DNA from: Candidimonas nitroreducens
GTDB lineage: Bacteria > Pseudomonadota > Gammaproteobacteria > Burkholderiales > Burkholderiaceae_B
Length of the DNA: 64,000 nt
Direction of reading: 5' to 3'
Assembly (NCBI RefSeq): GCF_002209565.1
Contig: NZ_NJIH01000004.1
Coordinates: 434,001 to 498,000, forward strand
A model generated the notes under the pieces. The model was not told the origin of the DNA, searched no databases, and worked only from the letters and a program-made list of their open reading frames with translations. This document shows, one piece after another, positions 1 through 9,775 of this stretch; position 1 is the first letter of the stretch, and each line of letters begins with the position of its first letter. The translations under genes were made by a program, and so were the position numbers.

Positions 1-2000
1 TTACCCTTGACGTTGGTCAGGTCGTTGAGCGCGCCGCCAGGCACGTTGGCCTCGCCGAAGCGATACGCGAGGATCGAGTCCTGGTTAAGCCCCAGCGCGC
101 CGCTAATGGTAAGCGTGCCCGGCGTAGCACCCGGCAGGCCCGGTGCCAGCGTCGCGCCATTGGCGATGGTCACATCGCCGCCGATGGTGCCCGTGCCGCC
201 CAGCGTCGCGCCGCTGGCGACGCTGGTCAGGCCCTTCGCCGCGGCCTGGTCGCCGTTGACGAGCAGCGTGCCGGCCGAGACCGTCGTCGCGCCGCCATAG
301 CTATTGGTGCCGGTCAGCGTCAGGACGCCATCGCCGAGCTTCTGAACTGCGCCCGTCCCCGAGATCACGCCACCGAAGGCGATGTCATCCGAGCGATTGA
401 AGGCCAGCGTGCCGTTATCGGCAACGTCGCCGGCGATCGAACCGGTCGTGCCGCCATTGCCAATCTGCAGCGTGCCCGCCGAGATCGTCGTACCGCCGGT
501 ATAGATGTTGGCGCCGGTCAACGTGGTCGTGCCCGTACCCTTCTGCTGGAGCGAGCCAGTGCCCGAGACCACGCCGCCATAGACGACCGCATCCGAGCGG
601 TTGAAAGCCAGAATACCACCGTTGGCGACGTCGCCGAGGATCGAACCGGACGTGCCGCCGTTGCCAAGCTGCAGGGTGCCGGCGGTAATCGTGGTGCCAC
701 CGGTGTAGGTGTTGGCACCGGTCAGCGTGGTCGTGCCCGAGCCGATCTGCTGGAGCGAACCATTACCCGAGACGGCGCCGCCAAACTCGGCAGCATCCGA
801 ACGGTTGAAAGCCAGAATACCGCTGTTGGCGACATTGCCGACGATCGAACCGCTCGTGCCACCATTGCCGATCTGCAGCGTGCCCGCCGAGATCGTCGTG
901 CCGCCGGCATAGGTGTTCGATCCGGTCAGCGTCAGCGTTCCGCTTCCAGCCTTGGTAAAGGCGCCCGCGCCGGTCATGCCCTGGCCCAGCACCGAATTGA
1001 AGGCCTGGGTGTCGATCGTGCCGCCCGGTGCGTTCAGGGTGACGGCGCGGCCGGAGCCCAGATTGAAGCTGTTGCCGAGCTGCAGCGTACCGCCGTTGAA
1101 GGTCAGGGCGCCGGCGGCATCGCCGAGATTGTTGTCGGCCGTAACCTGCAGGACGCCTGCGTCGATGAAAGTTCCACCGCTATAGCTATTGATGCCGGAG
1201 AGCGTGGTGACGCCGCTGCCGATCTGTCGGACCGCACCGGTACCGGAAATGCTGCCGGCCACCGTGATGTTATTGGAGCGGTTGAGGGCGAGTGTGCCGT
1301 TATCGACGACGTTTCCAAAGATCGAACCGGCCGTGCCACCATTGCCGATCTGCAACGTACCGGCTGCGATGTTGGTTCCGCCGGTATAGGTATTGGTGCC
1401 AGTCAGCGTCAGCGTGCTGCTTCCGCGCTGCTCGAGCGTACCGCTGCCAGAGATGACACCGCCGAACGCGATGTTGTCAGAACGGTTGAAGGCAAGCGTT
1501 CCGTTATCAACCACGTTGCCAAGGATCGAGCCGGATGTCCCGCCGCTGCCAACCTGCAAGGTGCCCGCAGCGATGGTCGTCCCGCCGGTATAGCCATTGG
1601 CGGCAGTAAGCGTCAACACGCCGTTGCCTGCCTTGGTAAAGGCGCCTGCGCCGGTCATGCCCTGCACGAGCGTCGAGGTAAAGCCCTGCGTGTCGATCGT
1701 GCCACCCGGTGCATTGAGCACCACGGCGCGGCCGTTGCCGATATCAAAGCTGCTGCCCAGCCGCAGCGTGCCGCCATTGAAGGTCAGCCCTCCGTTCGCG
1801 GCGCCGAGGTTGCCGTCGTTAGCCACCTGCAGCACGCCGCCATCGATCGCCGTACCACCCGTATAGGTGTTGGCGCCGGTGAGGACCAGCGTACCGAAAT
1901 CGGTCTTGTCAAGCTGGGTCGCGCCCTGCAGCACCGAGCTGATCGTCGCGGTGACGCCAGCCCCCGTCGAGGTGCCGTTGCCGACGCGGATGATCGACGA
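1..2000 (-). repeat. Autotransporter module C: PATR array plus partial cap
   Basis: Third module, cut by the left edge. Repeats occur near 1860, 1590, 1385, 1184, 905, 700, 504 and 300. The cap starts near 270 and stops at position 1 inside the LTNVKG motif, which matches the same point near 4493 in module A and near 2490 in module B. The interval of about 126-430 is almost identical to about 2606-2910, so modules B and C were copied or converted recently. Confidence 0.75.
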
Positions 2001-5000
2001 CGCGCCGCCAGCCAGCGTTAGAGCGTCGCCTTGGACCAGATAACCGTCGCTGTCGAACTGCATGCCGGAGGCAGATACCTGGCCGTTGCCATTGTCGACC
2101 GTGACCGTACCCGGCTTCGCCTGGAAGATCGCGAAGCCATTCGACGCCCAGGCAGCGTTGATCGCACCAGTGGGACCGGTCCAGTTGTTGAGCGAGCCGG
2201 TGTTTTCCCAGGTGCCGGTGCCGCCGTCGACCTTGTTGTTGTTCCGTGCTCCGTCTGCGTCCCAGTAGGTCAACTGAAGACCCTGAGTGTTGACAAGGTT
2301 GACCTGGCCGGAGACGGAGGTCTGGACGAAGATCGAGCCCGGTGTGGTGCCCGCCGGCAGCGTGCCGATGTCGAGAACATTGTCGGTGAGCGTGCCGCCG
2401 TAATTGAACACGCGGTAGGTGCCGGGACCGAAGTTGCCTCCCGGCGTAAGAGCGACATTGATCTTGCCATCGAGCGTCAGGTTGCCCTTGACCTCGGTCA
2501 GGTCGTTGCGCGCACCGCCGGCAACGTCCGCCTGGCCGAAGCGATAGGCCAGTGTCGAGTCCTGATTGAGTGCCAGCGCCCCGTTGATGGTGAGCGTGCC
2601 CGGTGTGGCACCCGGCAGGCCCGGTGCCAGCGTCGCGCCATTGGCGATAGTCACATCGCCGCCGATGATGCCCGTACCGCCCAGCGTCGCACCGCTGGCG
2701 ACGCTGGTCAGGCCCTTCGCCGCGGTCTGGTCGCCGTTGACGAGCAGCGTGCCGGCCGAGACCTTCGTCGCGCCGCCATAGCTATTGGTGCCGGTCAGCG
2801 TCAGGACGCCATCGCCGAGCTTCTGAACTGCGCCCGTCCCCGAGATCACGCCACCGAAGGCGATGTCATCCGAGCGATTGAAGGCCAGCGTGCCGTTATC
2901 GGCAACGTCGCCGAGAATCGAGCCGGTCGCACCGCCGTTGCCGAGTTGCAGCGTGCCCGCCGAGATCGTCGTGCCGCCGGTGTAGGTGTTGGCGCCGGTC
3001 AGCGTGGTCGTGCCCGTGCCGATCTGCTGCAACGAGCCGTTGCCCGAGACGATGCCTCCAAAGCCGACAGCATCCGACCGGTTGAAGGCGAGCGTGCCAT
3101 TGTTGGCCACATTACCGAGGATCGAACCGGTGGTGCCGCCGTTGCCGATCTGCAGCGTCCCGGCGGTGATCGTGGTTCCGCCGGTATAAGTGTTGGCGCC
3201 GGTCAGCGTGGTCACGCCCGTGCCGATTTGCTGGAGCGAGCCATTGCCCAAGACGATGCCGTCGAAGCCGACAGCATCCGACCGGTTGAAGGCGAGCACA
3301 CCATTGTTGGTCACATTGCCGACGATCGAACCACTCGTGCCACCGTTGCCGAGTTGCAGCGTGCCAGCGGTGATCGTGGTTCCGCCGGTGTATGTGTTGG
3401 TACCGGTCAGCGTGGTCGTGCCCGAGCCGATCTGCTGGAGCGAACCATTGCCCGAGACGGCGCCGCCAAACTCGGCAGCATCCGAACGGTTGAAGGCGAG
3501 CACGCCATTGTTGGCGACATTGCCGACGATCGAACCGGTGGTGCCACCATTGCCGATCTGCAGCGTACCGGCCGTGATCGTCGTTCCACCGGTATAGGTG
3601 TTGGCGCCGGTCAGCGTCAGCGTACCCGTCCCAGCCTTGGTGAACGCGCCCGTGCCGGTCATGCCCTGCGCGAGCGTCGAGTTGAAGGCCTGGGTATCAA
3701 TCGTGCCGCCGGGAGCATTGAGCACCACGGCGCGGCCGTTGCCGATATCGAAGCTGCTCGCCAGCCGCAGCGTGCCACCATTGAAGGTCAGCCCGCCCGA
3801 TGCGGCGCCGAGATTGCCGTCGTTGGCCACCTGCAGCACGCCGCCGTCGATCGCAGTGCCGCCCGTATAGGTGTTGGCGCCGGTGAGGACGAGCGTACCG
3901 GCGTCGGTCTTGTCAAGCTGGGTCGAGCCCTGCAGCACCGAGCTGATCGTCGCGGTCATACCGGAACTCGCACCCGTGCCGTCGCCGACACGGACGACCG
4001 ACGATGCGCCACCACCGAGCGTCAGCGGATCGCCCGTGACGATGTAACCGTCGGTTGCGAACTGCATGCCCGAGGCAGACACCTGCTTGTTGCTGTTGTC
4101 GACCGTGACGGTTCCCGGCGTCGCCTGGAACACCGCGAAGGCGTTGTCCTGCCAGGGCGCATTCACCGCACCGGCGTCGTTCGCCCAGTTGTCGAGCCCG
4201 CCGGTATTCTGCCAGGTGCCCGTGCCGCCATCGATTGCGTTGTTGTTCTTGGCTCCCTTCGCATCCCAGTAATTCAAGGTGAGACCCTGGGTGTTCGCAA
4301 GGTTGACCTGTCCGGCGACGGAGGTCTGGACATAGATCGAGCCCGGTGTGGTGCCTGCCGGCAGCGTGCCGATATCGAGCCCGTTGTTGGTCAGCGTGCC
4401 GCCGTAGTTGAACACACGGTAGATGCCGGGGCCGAACGTGCCGCCCGGGGTCAGCGACACATTGATCTTGCCGTCGAGAGTGAGATTGCCCTTGACGTTG
4501 GTCAGGTCGTTGAGCGCGCCGCCCGGGACGTTGGCCTGGCCGTAGCGATAGGCGAGGATCGAATCCTGATTGAGCGAAAGCGCGCCGTTGATGGTCAGCG
4601 TGCCCGGGGTCGCGCCAGACACGCCCGGCGCCAGCGTCGCGCCATTGGCAACCGTCACATCGCCGCCGATGATGCCGGTACCGCCGAGCGTCGCGCCGCT
4701 CAGGACACTGGTTGCGCCCGTCGCTGCGGTCTGGTCACCATTGACCAGCAGCGTGCCGGCCTTGACGGTGGTCGTACCGGTATAGGTGTTGGCGCCGGTG
4801 AGCGTGGTCGTGCCCGTACCGCGCTGTTCAACCCGGCCGTTTTCCGAGATGACGCCGCCAAAGCTATAGCTGTCGGAACGATTGAAGGCGAGCGTGCTCC
4901 CGAGAGCGCCGGTCATATCGAGCACCTGGACATTGCCGACAATGGAACCACTCGTACCGCCATTGCCGAGTTGGAGAGTGCCGGCGGTGATCAAGGTGCC

Positions 5001-8000
5001 GTTGGTATAGGTGTTGTTGGCGGTAAGCGTCGTCGTCCCGCCAACCCCGATCTGTTGCACGCTACCGGTGCCCGAGATCAGGCCGTTGAACACATAATTG
5101 TCCGAGCGGTTGATTCTGAGAGTGCCAGTGTCACCGGTGATGACATCGCCGACAATCGAACCTGTCGTGCCGCCGTTGCCGAGTGTTATCGCACCGTTCG
5201 AGATCAGCGTACCGCCGGTATAGGTGTTGTCCGTCAATAAATTAACGTAGCGTCCCCCTTTCTGCTCCACCTGCCCGGTGCCGGAGATGACGTTATTGAC
5301 GTTCATGTTGGTCGAGCGATTGAACACGACCTTGCTGTTGTTGATGATCTTGCCGTTTCCGGTGAGACCTCCGGTGGTCGAGCCATTACCGATCTGCAGC
5401 GTGCCGGCAGAAACCGTCGTATCGCCGGTGTAGCTTTGGTTGGCCGCGAGGATCGTGGTTCCGATCCCGTTGACCTGTACCGACCCGGCGCCCGAAATGA
5501 CGCCGCTGAACAGGGCTTCATCGGATCGGTTGAACGCCAGAACACCGGCGTTGGCGACATTTCCGGCAATCATGCCCGACGTGCCGCCATTGCCGAGTTG
5601 CAGCGTGCCGGCGGCAATCGTCGTACCGCCTGTATAGGTGCTGTTGCCAGTGAGGATCATGGTGCCGGTGCCGAGCTGCTGCACATTACCAGCGCCCGAG
5701 ATGACGCCGTCAAGGGTGGCTTTGTCGGAACGGTTGAAGGCGAGCGTGGCGCTGGAGGTCTTGGTGGCGTTGATTGCGACGTCACCGACGATCGAGCCCG
5801 ACGTCGCACCATCTCCGACCTGCAGGGTGCCCGCCGTGATCGTCGTGCCGCCGGTATAGGTGTTGGCGCCGGAGAGGACGAGCGTCCCCTTTCCGGCCTG
5901 CAAGAACTTGCCGGTGCCCGAGACAACGCCGGCGTACGTCGCGGTGTCGCTGCGCTGGAAACCGAATGTGCCGGGGCCTGTAACCGTGACGTCGCCCGCC
6001 CACGAGCCAAGGTTGGTGTTGGTGCTGTTGTTGCCGTTGTTGCCAACAAGCAATGTGCCATTGTCGACGGTTGTGCCGCCGGTATGAGTTGCATCGGCGG
6101 CGTAGGTGAGGGTTCCCGCGCCAGTCTTTACAACATTACCGGTTCCCCCGATGCTGCTGCTGTTGGTGTAATCGTTGGAGCGGTTGAAGATGAGTGTGCC
6201 GTAATTGGCAATGCCGTTATTGATCGCGCCGGTCGTTCCGCCATTGCCGATCTGCAACGTTCCTTGCGCGATCGTCGTACCGCCCGCCGTGAGGCTTCCG
6301 GTCAGGGTCAGCATACCCGAGCCAGTTTTGGCAAAGGGGCCCCAGCCGTTAATTCTCTGGGTCATCGTGACGTCGTAGTTTTGGACATCGACTGTCCCGC
6401 CGGGGACATTCAACGCAACCTCATGGGTCATGTCGAAACTGTTGGCGAACTGCAGCGTGCCGCCGTTGAAGGTCAGCAATCCGGACGAGGCCCCCAGGCC
6501 TGCGTCGCTCGATACGTTGAGGATGCCCCCTGACAACGTCCAGGGCGTGACGGCGGTCGTCTCTCCGGTCAGGGTCCAAAAGCTGCCGTCGGTTTTCTCG
6601 AAATTGCCGAAGCCGCGATATTGTGCCGAGGGACCGACCTTAGACGCATCGAATGTGCCATCGACGGATCCGCCGACACCAAGCCAGTCGGTCGCGCCGG
6701 CAGTTGCGAGGCCGTTGATCACGTAGCCTGTCCGCAAATCGAGGCGATTGTTGCCGTTCTTGAACTCAACGGCGCTGCCGAGCGAGCCGTCGCCGTTCTT
6801 GCCGGCGTTGATCACGGCGAAATTGAGGATGTTGGCGTAACCGAGACCGGTGACCCCGGCACCGCCGGCGCTGGAGGTACGACCAGCGGCGCCGTCGCCG
6901 CCGCTAATCGTGCCGTAGTTCACAAGATTACTGACTGCAACATTACTGCCTGTAACCGTCGCGCCCGATCCCCCGCGGCTTCCGCTCGTGGGATCAGGAG
7001 CAGTGCTCAGAATAATATATGTGCCGTTAGGACTAACATATTTACTGCCGTCAGGATTAAGTTGATATTCAGCTGTAAATCCACCTCCCGCCAGGCCGCC
7101 GCCGCCGGTAATCGTCGCGCCTTGATTATTTTGCAGCTTGGCGCCGCCGGTCAGGATCAAACCGGCCCCCCCTTGACCGCTGCCGCTGCCGCCAACGTTC
7201 AGCCCGTCGCCTCCTATGCCGCCGAGCATCGATCCATTATTGATGTGAATGTCGGCGCCGCCATCGAGCGCTGCTCCGGCGCCGCCCGCCCCGCCGAAGA
7301 GATTGTCGACGGAGCCGACGGTCGGCCAGTTGAAGACCTTCCCGCCGGTACCGCCGAGCAACGTACCGTTGTTGACGAGCGTTCCCCCGCTCGCCGTGAC
7401 GCCGTTGCCGCCGGCACCAGCCTGAGCTACCTGGTCCCCGCCCTGGTACTGCATGTCATCATAAGTACCGCCGATGCCACCCTTCATGACGCCGCCGGCG
7501 TTATTGACGATGGCGGTGTTCGTGGCGTTGGCGCCAGCGCCGCCCTGCCCTGTGGTGCGAAGTACTCCGGAGGGGAAGGCCTGGTAATCCGTTGACCCGC
7601 CGTTGCCTCCGGTAAGCGTACCGCTGTTCGTCAGGGAAGCTGTGCCGCCCACCACCCCCGTCTGGACGAGGCCCGCCCCTCCCTGTTGCGTGCTTTTGGC
7701 GGGCGCGGCGTCGCCGCCGATGATATTGCCGTTCCCAACAATGGTGATAGATCCCCCGGCAAAAACAGCCGTGGAATTGCCAGGTGCGGTCGGATCGGTG
7801 ATCCCGGGGGTGGACAGCGTGAACGAACCCGTATCGATCGTCAGCGGCTTGGTAGCAGCCCCGAAGCCGGTCGTGCTTGTCAGAACGATGTTGTTGGTGA
7901 GCGTGATGGTCGACGAGGGGTCGCCATCGGCGTTTGCCGCCGTGATCGCCTGCCGCAGGGTTGCCTCGTCGCTGGCCTGGTAGTTGGCCGCATAGGACGG

Positions 8001-8180
8001 CGCGGCAAACAAAAGACCGACGCTGGTCGAACAAAGCAAATGGACCGTGAGCGGGAAATTTGCAATGCCAATGGCCGAACGGATACGCCGCACAATGTTC
8101 GTGACTGCGAAAGGAGCCTCTAAGCGTGCGGCCGTGTTTGCAATCTTGTCCGACTTGCTTTTGGTTTTCTTCAAATTCAT
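1..8180 (-). CDS. Giant autotransporter-type adhesin, 5' part (runs off the left edge)
   Basis: The minus-strand frame starting at ATG 8180 stays open for 2726 codons and has no stop in the window. The N-terminus is basic (MNLKKTKSKSDK) and continues into a long signal region ending near residue 64 (LLFAAPSYA, then ANYQ). The sequence to about residue 480 is glycine/asparagine-rich. The rest is built of about 20 autotransporter-associated beta-strand repeats, each around TLTGANTYTGGTTI, AGTLQIGNGG and LAFNRSD, spaced mostly 200-210 nt. These are grouped in modules that each end in a non-PATR cap (DLTNVKGNLTLDGKINV, YRVFNYGGTLT, GTLPAGTTPGSI). Such proteins normally carry a C-terminal beta-barrel that puts the passenger on the cell surface; that part lies beyond the window. 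Adhesion or aggregation is the family expectation, not shown here. The size and repeats suggest length variation by recombination. Confidence 0.88.
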   Translation of the reverse strand, partial: MNLKKTKSKSDKIANTAARLEAPFAVTNIVRRIRSAIGIANFPLTVHLLCSTSVGLLFAAPSYAANYQASDEATLRQAITAANADGDPSSTITLTNNIVLTSTTGFGAATKPLTIDTGSFTLSTPGITDPTAPGNSTAVFAGGSITIVGNGNIIGGDAAPAKSTQQGGAGLVQTGVVGGTASLTNSGTLTGGNGGSTDYQAFPSGVLRTTGQGGAGANATNTAIVNNAGGVMKGGIGGTYDDMQYQGGDQVAQAGAGGNGVTASGGTLVNNGTLLGGTGGKVFNWPTVGSVDNLFGGAGGAGAALDGGADIHINNGSMLGGIGGDGLNVGGSGSGQGGAGLILTGGAKLQNNQGATITGGGGLAGGGFTAEYQLNPDGSKYVSPNGTYIILSTAPDPTSGSRGGSGATVTGSNVAVSNLVNYGTISGGDGAAGRTSSAGGAGVTGLGYANILNFAVINAGKNGDGSLGSAVEFKNGNNRLDLRTGYVINGLATAGATDWLGVGGSVDGTFDASKVGPSAQYRGFGNFEKTDGSFWTLTGETTAVTPWTLSGGILNVSSDAGLGASSGLLTFNGGTLQFANSFDMTHEVALNVPGGTVDVQNYDVTMTQRINGWGPFAKTGSGMLTLTGSLTAGGTTIAQGTLQIGNGGTTGAINNGIANYGTLIFNRSNDYTNSSSIGGTGNVVKTGAGTLTYAADATHTGGTTVDNGTLLVGNNGNNSTNTNLGSWAGDVTVTGPGTFGFQRSDTATYAGVVSGTGKFLQAGKGTLVLSGANTYTGGTTITAGTLQVGDGATSGSIVGDVAINATKTSSATLAFNRSDKATLDGVISGAGNVQQLGTGTMILTGNSTYTGGTTIAAGTLQLGNGGTSGMIAGNVANAGVLAFNRSDEALFSGVISGAGSVQVNGIGTTILAANQSYTGDTTVSAGTLQIGNGSTTGGLTGNGKIINNSKVVFNRSTNMNVNNVISGTGQVEQKGGRYVNLLTDNTYTGGTLISNGAITLGNGGTTGSIVGDVITGDTGTLRINRSDNYVFNGLISGTGSVQQIGVGGTTTLTANNTYTNGTLITAGTLQLGNGGTSGSIVGNVQVLDMTGALGSTLAFNRSDSYSFGGVISENGRVEQRGTGTTTLTGANTYTGTTTVKAGTLLVNGDQTAATGATSVLSGATLGGTGIIGGDVTVANGATLAPGVSGATPGTLTINGALSLNQDSILAYRYGQANVPGGALNDLTNVKGNLTLDGKINVSLTPGGTFGPGIYRVFNYGGTLTNNGLDIGTLPAGTTPGSIYVQTSVAGQVNLANTQGLTLNYWDAKGAKNNNAIDGGTGTWQNTGGLDNWANDAGAVNAPWQDNAFAVFQATPGTVTVDNSNKQVSASGMQFATDGYIVTGDPLTLGGGASSVVRVGDGTGASSGMTATISSVLQGSTQLDKTDAGTLVLTGANTYTGGTAIDGGVLQVANDGNLGAASGGLTFNGGTLRLASSFDIGNGRAVVLNAPGGTIDTQAFNSTLAQGMTGTGAFTKAGTGTLTLTGANTYTGGTTITAGTLQIGNGGTTGSIVGNVANNGVLAFNRSDAAEFGGAVSGNGSLQQIGSGTTTLTGTNTYTGGTTITAGTLQLGNGGTSGSIVGNVTNNGVLAFNRSDAVGFDGIVLGNGSLQQIGTGVTTLTGANTYTGGTTITAGTLQIGNGGTTGSILGNVANNGTLAFNRSDAVGFGGIVSGNGSLQQIGTGTTTLTGANTYTGGTTISAGTLQLGNGGATGSILGDVADNGTLAFNRSDDIAFGGVISGTGAVQKLGDGVLTLTGTNSYGGATKVSAGTLLVNGDQTAAKGLTSVASGATLGGTGIIGGDVTIANGATLAPGLPGATPGTLTINGALALNQDSTLAYRFGQADVAGGARNDLTEVKGNLTLDGKINVALTPGGNFGPGTYRVFNYGGTLTDNVLDIGTLPAGTTPGSIFVQTSVSGQVNLVNTQGLQLTYWDADGARNNNKVDGGTGTWENTGSLNNWTGPTGAINAAWASNGFAIFQAKPGTVTVDNGNGQVSASGMQFDSDGYLVQGDALTLAGGASSIIRVGNGTSTGAGVTATISSVLQGATQLDKTDFGTLVLTGANTYTGGTAIDGGVLQVANDGNLGAANGGLTFNGGTLRLGSSFDIGNGRAVVLNAPGGTIDTQGFTSTLVQGMTGAGAFTKAGNGVLTLTAANGYTGGTTIAAGTLQVGSGGTSGSILGNVVDNGTLAFNRSDNIAFGGVISGSGTLEQRGSSTLTLTGTNTYTGGTNIAAGTLQIGNGGTAGSIFGNVVDNGTLALNRSNNITVAGSISGTGAVRQIGSGVTTLSGINSYSGGTFIDAGVLQVTADNNLGDAAGALTFNGGTLQLGNSFNLGSGRAVTLNAPGGTIDTQAFNSVLGQGMTGAGAFTKAGSGTLTLTGSNTYAGGTTISAGTLQIGNGGTSGSIVGNVANSGILAFNRSDAAEFGGAVSGNGSLQQIGSGTTTLTGANTYTGGTTITAGTLQLGNGGTSGSILGDVANGGILAFNRSDAVVYGGVVSGTGSLQQKGTGTTTLTGANIYTGGTTISAGTLQIGNGGTTGSIAGDVADNGTLAFNRSDDIAFGGVISGTGAVQKLGDGVLTLTGTNSYGGATTVSAGTLLVNGDQAAAKGLTSVASGATLGGTGTIGGDVTIANGATLAPGLPGATPGTLTISGALGLNQDSILAYRFGEANVPGGALNDLTNVKG
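2000..4000 (-). repeat. Autotransporter module B: PATR array plus cap
   Basis: Second module. Repeats spaced about 200 nt run from about 4000 to 2780, and the cap follows at about 2760-2150. Neighbouring repeats share long identical stretches, for example the TTITAGTLQIGNGGTTGSI core at several positions between 2970 and 3600. The cap differs from module A by scattered substitutions (LTEVKGN instead of LTNVKGN). Confidence 0.75.
4000..6320 (-). repeat. Autotransporter module A: PATR array plus cap
   Basis: First (most N-terminal) module. About seven or eight beta-strand repeats lie between about 6320 and 4770, followed by a cap that begins LLVNGDQTAA near 4760 and contains GDVTVANGATLAPG, DLTNVKGNLTLDGKINV, YRVFNYGGTLT and GTLPAGTTPGSI, ending in a YWDA/GGTGTW segment near 4200. 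The cap recurs about 2.0 kb and again about 2.5 kb to the left. The repeats here are the most divergent, several carrying insertions such as the NVQVLDMTGALGST segment, which suggests an older array. Confidence 0.75.
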
Positions 8181-8780
8181 CGACACGGTTATGTACTCGC
8201 CCTTAAGTTCTATTCTGTTCGGTCACGCATAGCGCAATCACGTGTGGCCCGAAATCGGACATCTCAAAGACAACTGCAATTTCGGGGCAGGGCCCCGCGT
8301 GAACTGCAGCGCTTTAAGCACTCAAGCTCCTACCGGTTGTTGCGCTCATATCGCGCCACCATTTCCGCACGGAGCACCCTCGGCATCGCCACTGCAACAG
8401 TGGGTCTATCTCTTTCATCGCCGAGCACAAATACCCCGCGCGCTTAGTCACTCATCCACACAAACAAGTCGGAATGACTGACACGGACTTTTCCCAAGAA
8501 CAGCGCCCAGCGTGCTGAGCGTATCGAGCTTGTGCTGGAAGACGCGCATGCCATCGCCTAAAAGCGACGGAGCGGTCTGGTGGCGAGCATCGTGAAACTG
8601 ACGTCGATGGATACCTTGCCGCACGGATTGATCCTGCCAGCACTCAACTCGATGGCGTGACCTGACTCGGGGCAGTCCTCTGCCAAAAGCACTGATGGAA
8701 AAAAAGCCCTATTCCGAACGCACAGACAACGGATAGCGCACAGCGTGCAACGCTCGACAAATCAAAAAACGTCGGACATT
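8181..8780. other. Intergenic region upstream of the autotransporter, no gene recognised
   Basis: About 600 bases separate the autotransporter start from the end of the IalB-family gene. The first 60 bases upstream of ATG 8180 are AT-richer (TTCGGTCACGCATAGCGC on the plus strand) and should hold its promoter. The open frames here are short and have no recognisable motif. The stretch of about 8490-8700 could be a decayed coding remnant, but I cannot assign it to a family. Confidence 0.4.
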
Positions 8781-9527
8781 TCACTTATTCCTGGGGTGAG
8801 CTTTTTTGGCCTTCTCACCTTGATCTATTCCTGGCGGCAACACGCCGCCATCGAGCGCGGTCAACGCTGCCCGGAATCCCTCAAGAGAGATGTCGACCGT
8901 CACAGACTGTCCGTTCGTCAGGTCGAACTTCGCATGTGCTTGCTTGCCAGCCTTGAATTCCGACTCCAACCGAGTTGCCGGCTGAGGCGAGGCGACACAT
9001 CCATCTGCTCGACAAAAATCGAATGCCAGCGTCAGGGGAGCCTTGTCTCCCGCCCACAACGCAAACCCCGGCCGCAGAGCGATCCCCACCGGCGCGACTG
9101 CTCCCACCTTATGATCGGAGCTACCGACCTTTTTCGAGAAAACCACGGTGACGAGCGGCAACTGACGCCCCTCCTGCTTCGAGGTCGCGAAAATTTGCTG
9201 CATAATGGCGCATTCGCTGGTGGCGGTGCCATTTGGCGGCGTGGACTCCTCACAACGATAGAGCCAATCGCCGTAATGCTTCGCAAAAGCCCAAGAATCC
9301 GGATGTTTCGAGTTGGAAGCGCCTGCCTCCGCCGCCGTAGATTTCGGAGACGGCGAGGCCGGATGACCGGTTGCGGCTAGCAAGGGTGCCGCAACCGCCA
9401 GCACAATGGCCACACATAGCACCGAGACCACACGTCCGACGCCCATCGAGCACAGGTTATTCAGCACGGACGACGCAGCCGAACCGATACCCGCCGTAAC
9501 CACTGGACTGCCTCCCGGCTTATGCAT
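8781..9527 (-). CDS. IalB-family (invasion-associated locus B) secreted protein
   Basis: A 248-residue protein with a hydrophobic signal segment (about residues 31-52, ending LLAATGHP), a Pro/Ser/Ala linker, and then an IalB-like domain. The domain shows W..AKHYGDWLYRCEE, a CAIMQQ motif, VPVGIALRPGFALW-like spacing (VAPVGIALRPGFAL) and AFDFCRADGCVA with a paired-cysteine pattern typical of the family. IalB proteins are periplasmic or outer-membrane associated; the Bartonella member affects host-cell entry, but most have unknown roles. ATG 9527 is preferred over GTG 9530 because GGAAG lies 7 bases upstream. The family is best known from Alphaproteobacteria, so its place beside the autotransporter suggests transfer of the pair. 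Confidence 0.75.
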   Translation of the reverse strand: MHKPGGSPVVTAGIGSAASSVLNNLCSMGVGRVVSVLCVAIVLAVAAPLLAATGHPASPSPKSTAAEAGASNSKHPDSWAFAKHYGDWLYRCEESTPPNGTATSECAIMQQIFATSKQEGRQLPLVTVVFSKKVGSSDHKVGAVAPVGIALRPGFALWAGDKAPLTLAFDFCRADGCVASPQPATRLESEFKAGKQAHAKFDLTNGQSVTVDISLEGFRAALTALDGGVLPPGIDQGEKAKKAHPRNK

Positions 9528-9775
9528 CACTTTTCTTCCATTCAGTTTGTCGCTGCCAACACAGCAATCACTGAATGCATACTAGATGTAATTCGTAGTT
9601 TTAAAAGTGAACAATATCAACGCATTTCTTTACGAAGCAGGACGAGCGCCGACTTTTTCCTCAAGCGGCTCCGCCAGGATGACACGCCAGGCTTGCAGTG
9701 GGATGGCGGCAAAAGCGATGTCTGCGAACGCCGCTGCGTCGGCAACCGTCCTAGATCGTTTCCGCGAAGTGCCGC

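Noticed and set aside
2031-5240. Long plus-strand open frame of over 1000 codons
   Set aside because: It is the exact antisense of the autotransporter reading frame and exists only because of the codon bias of the PATR repeats. Its protein has no domain features.
1-6320. Regular repeat spacing of about 200 nt that could suggest a repeat array such as CRISPR
   Set aside because: The repeats are coding, in frame and translate to beta-strand motifs. There are no short palindromic repeats with unique spacers.
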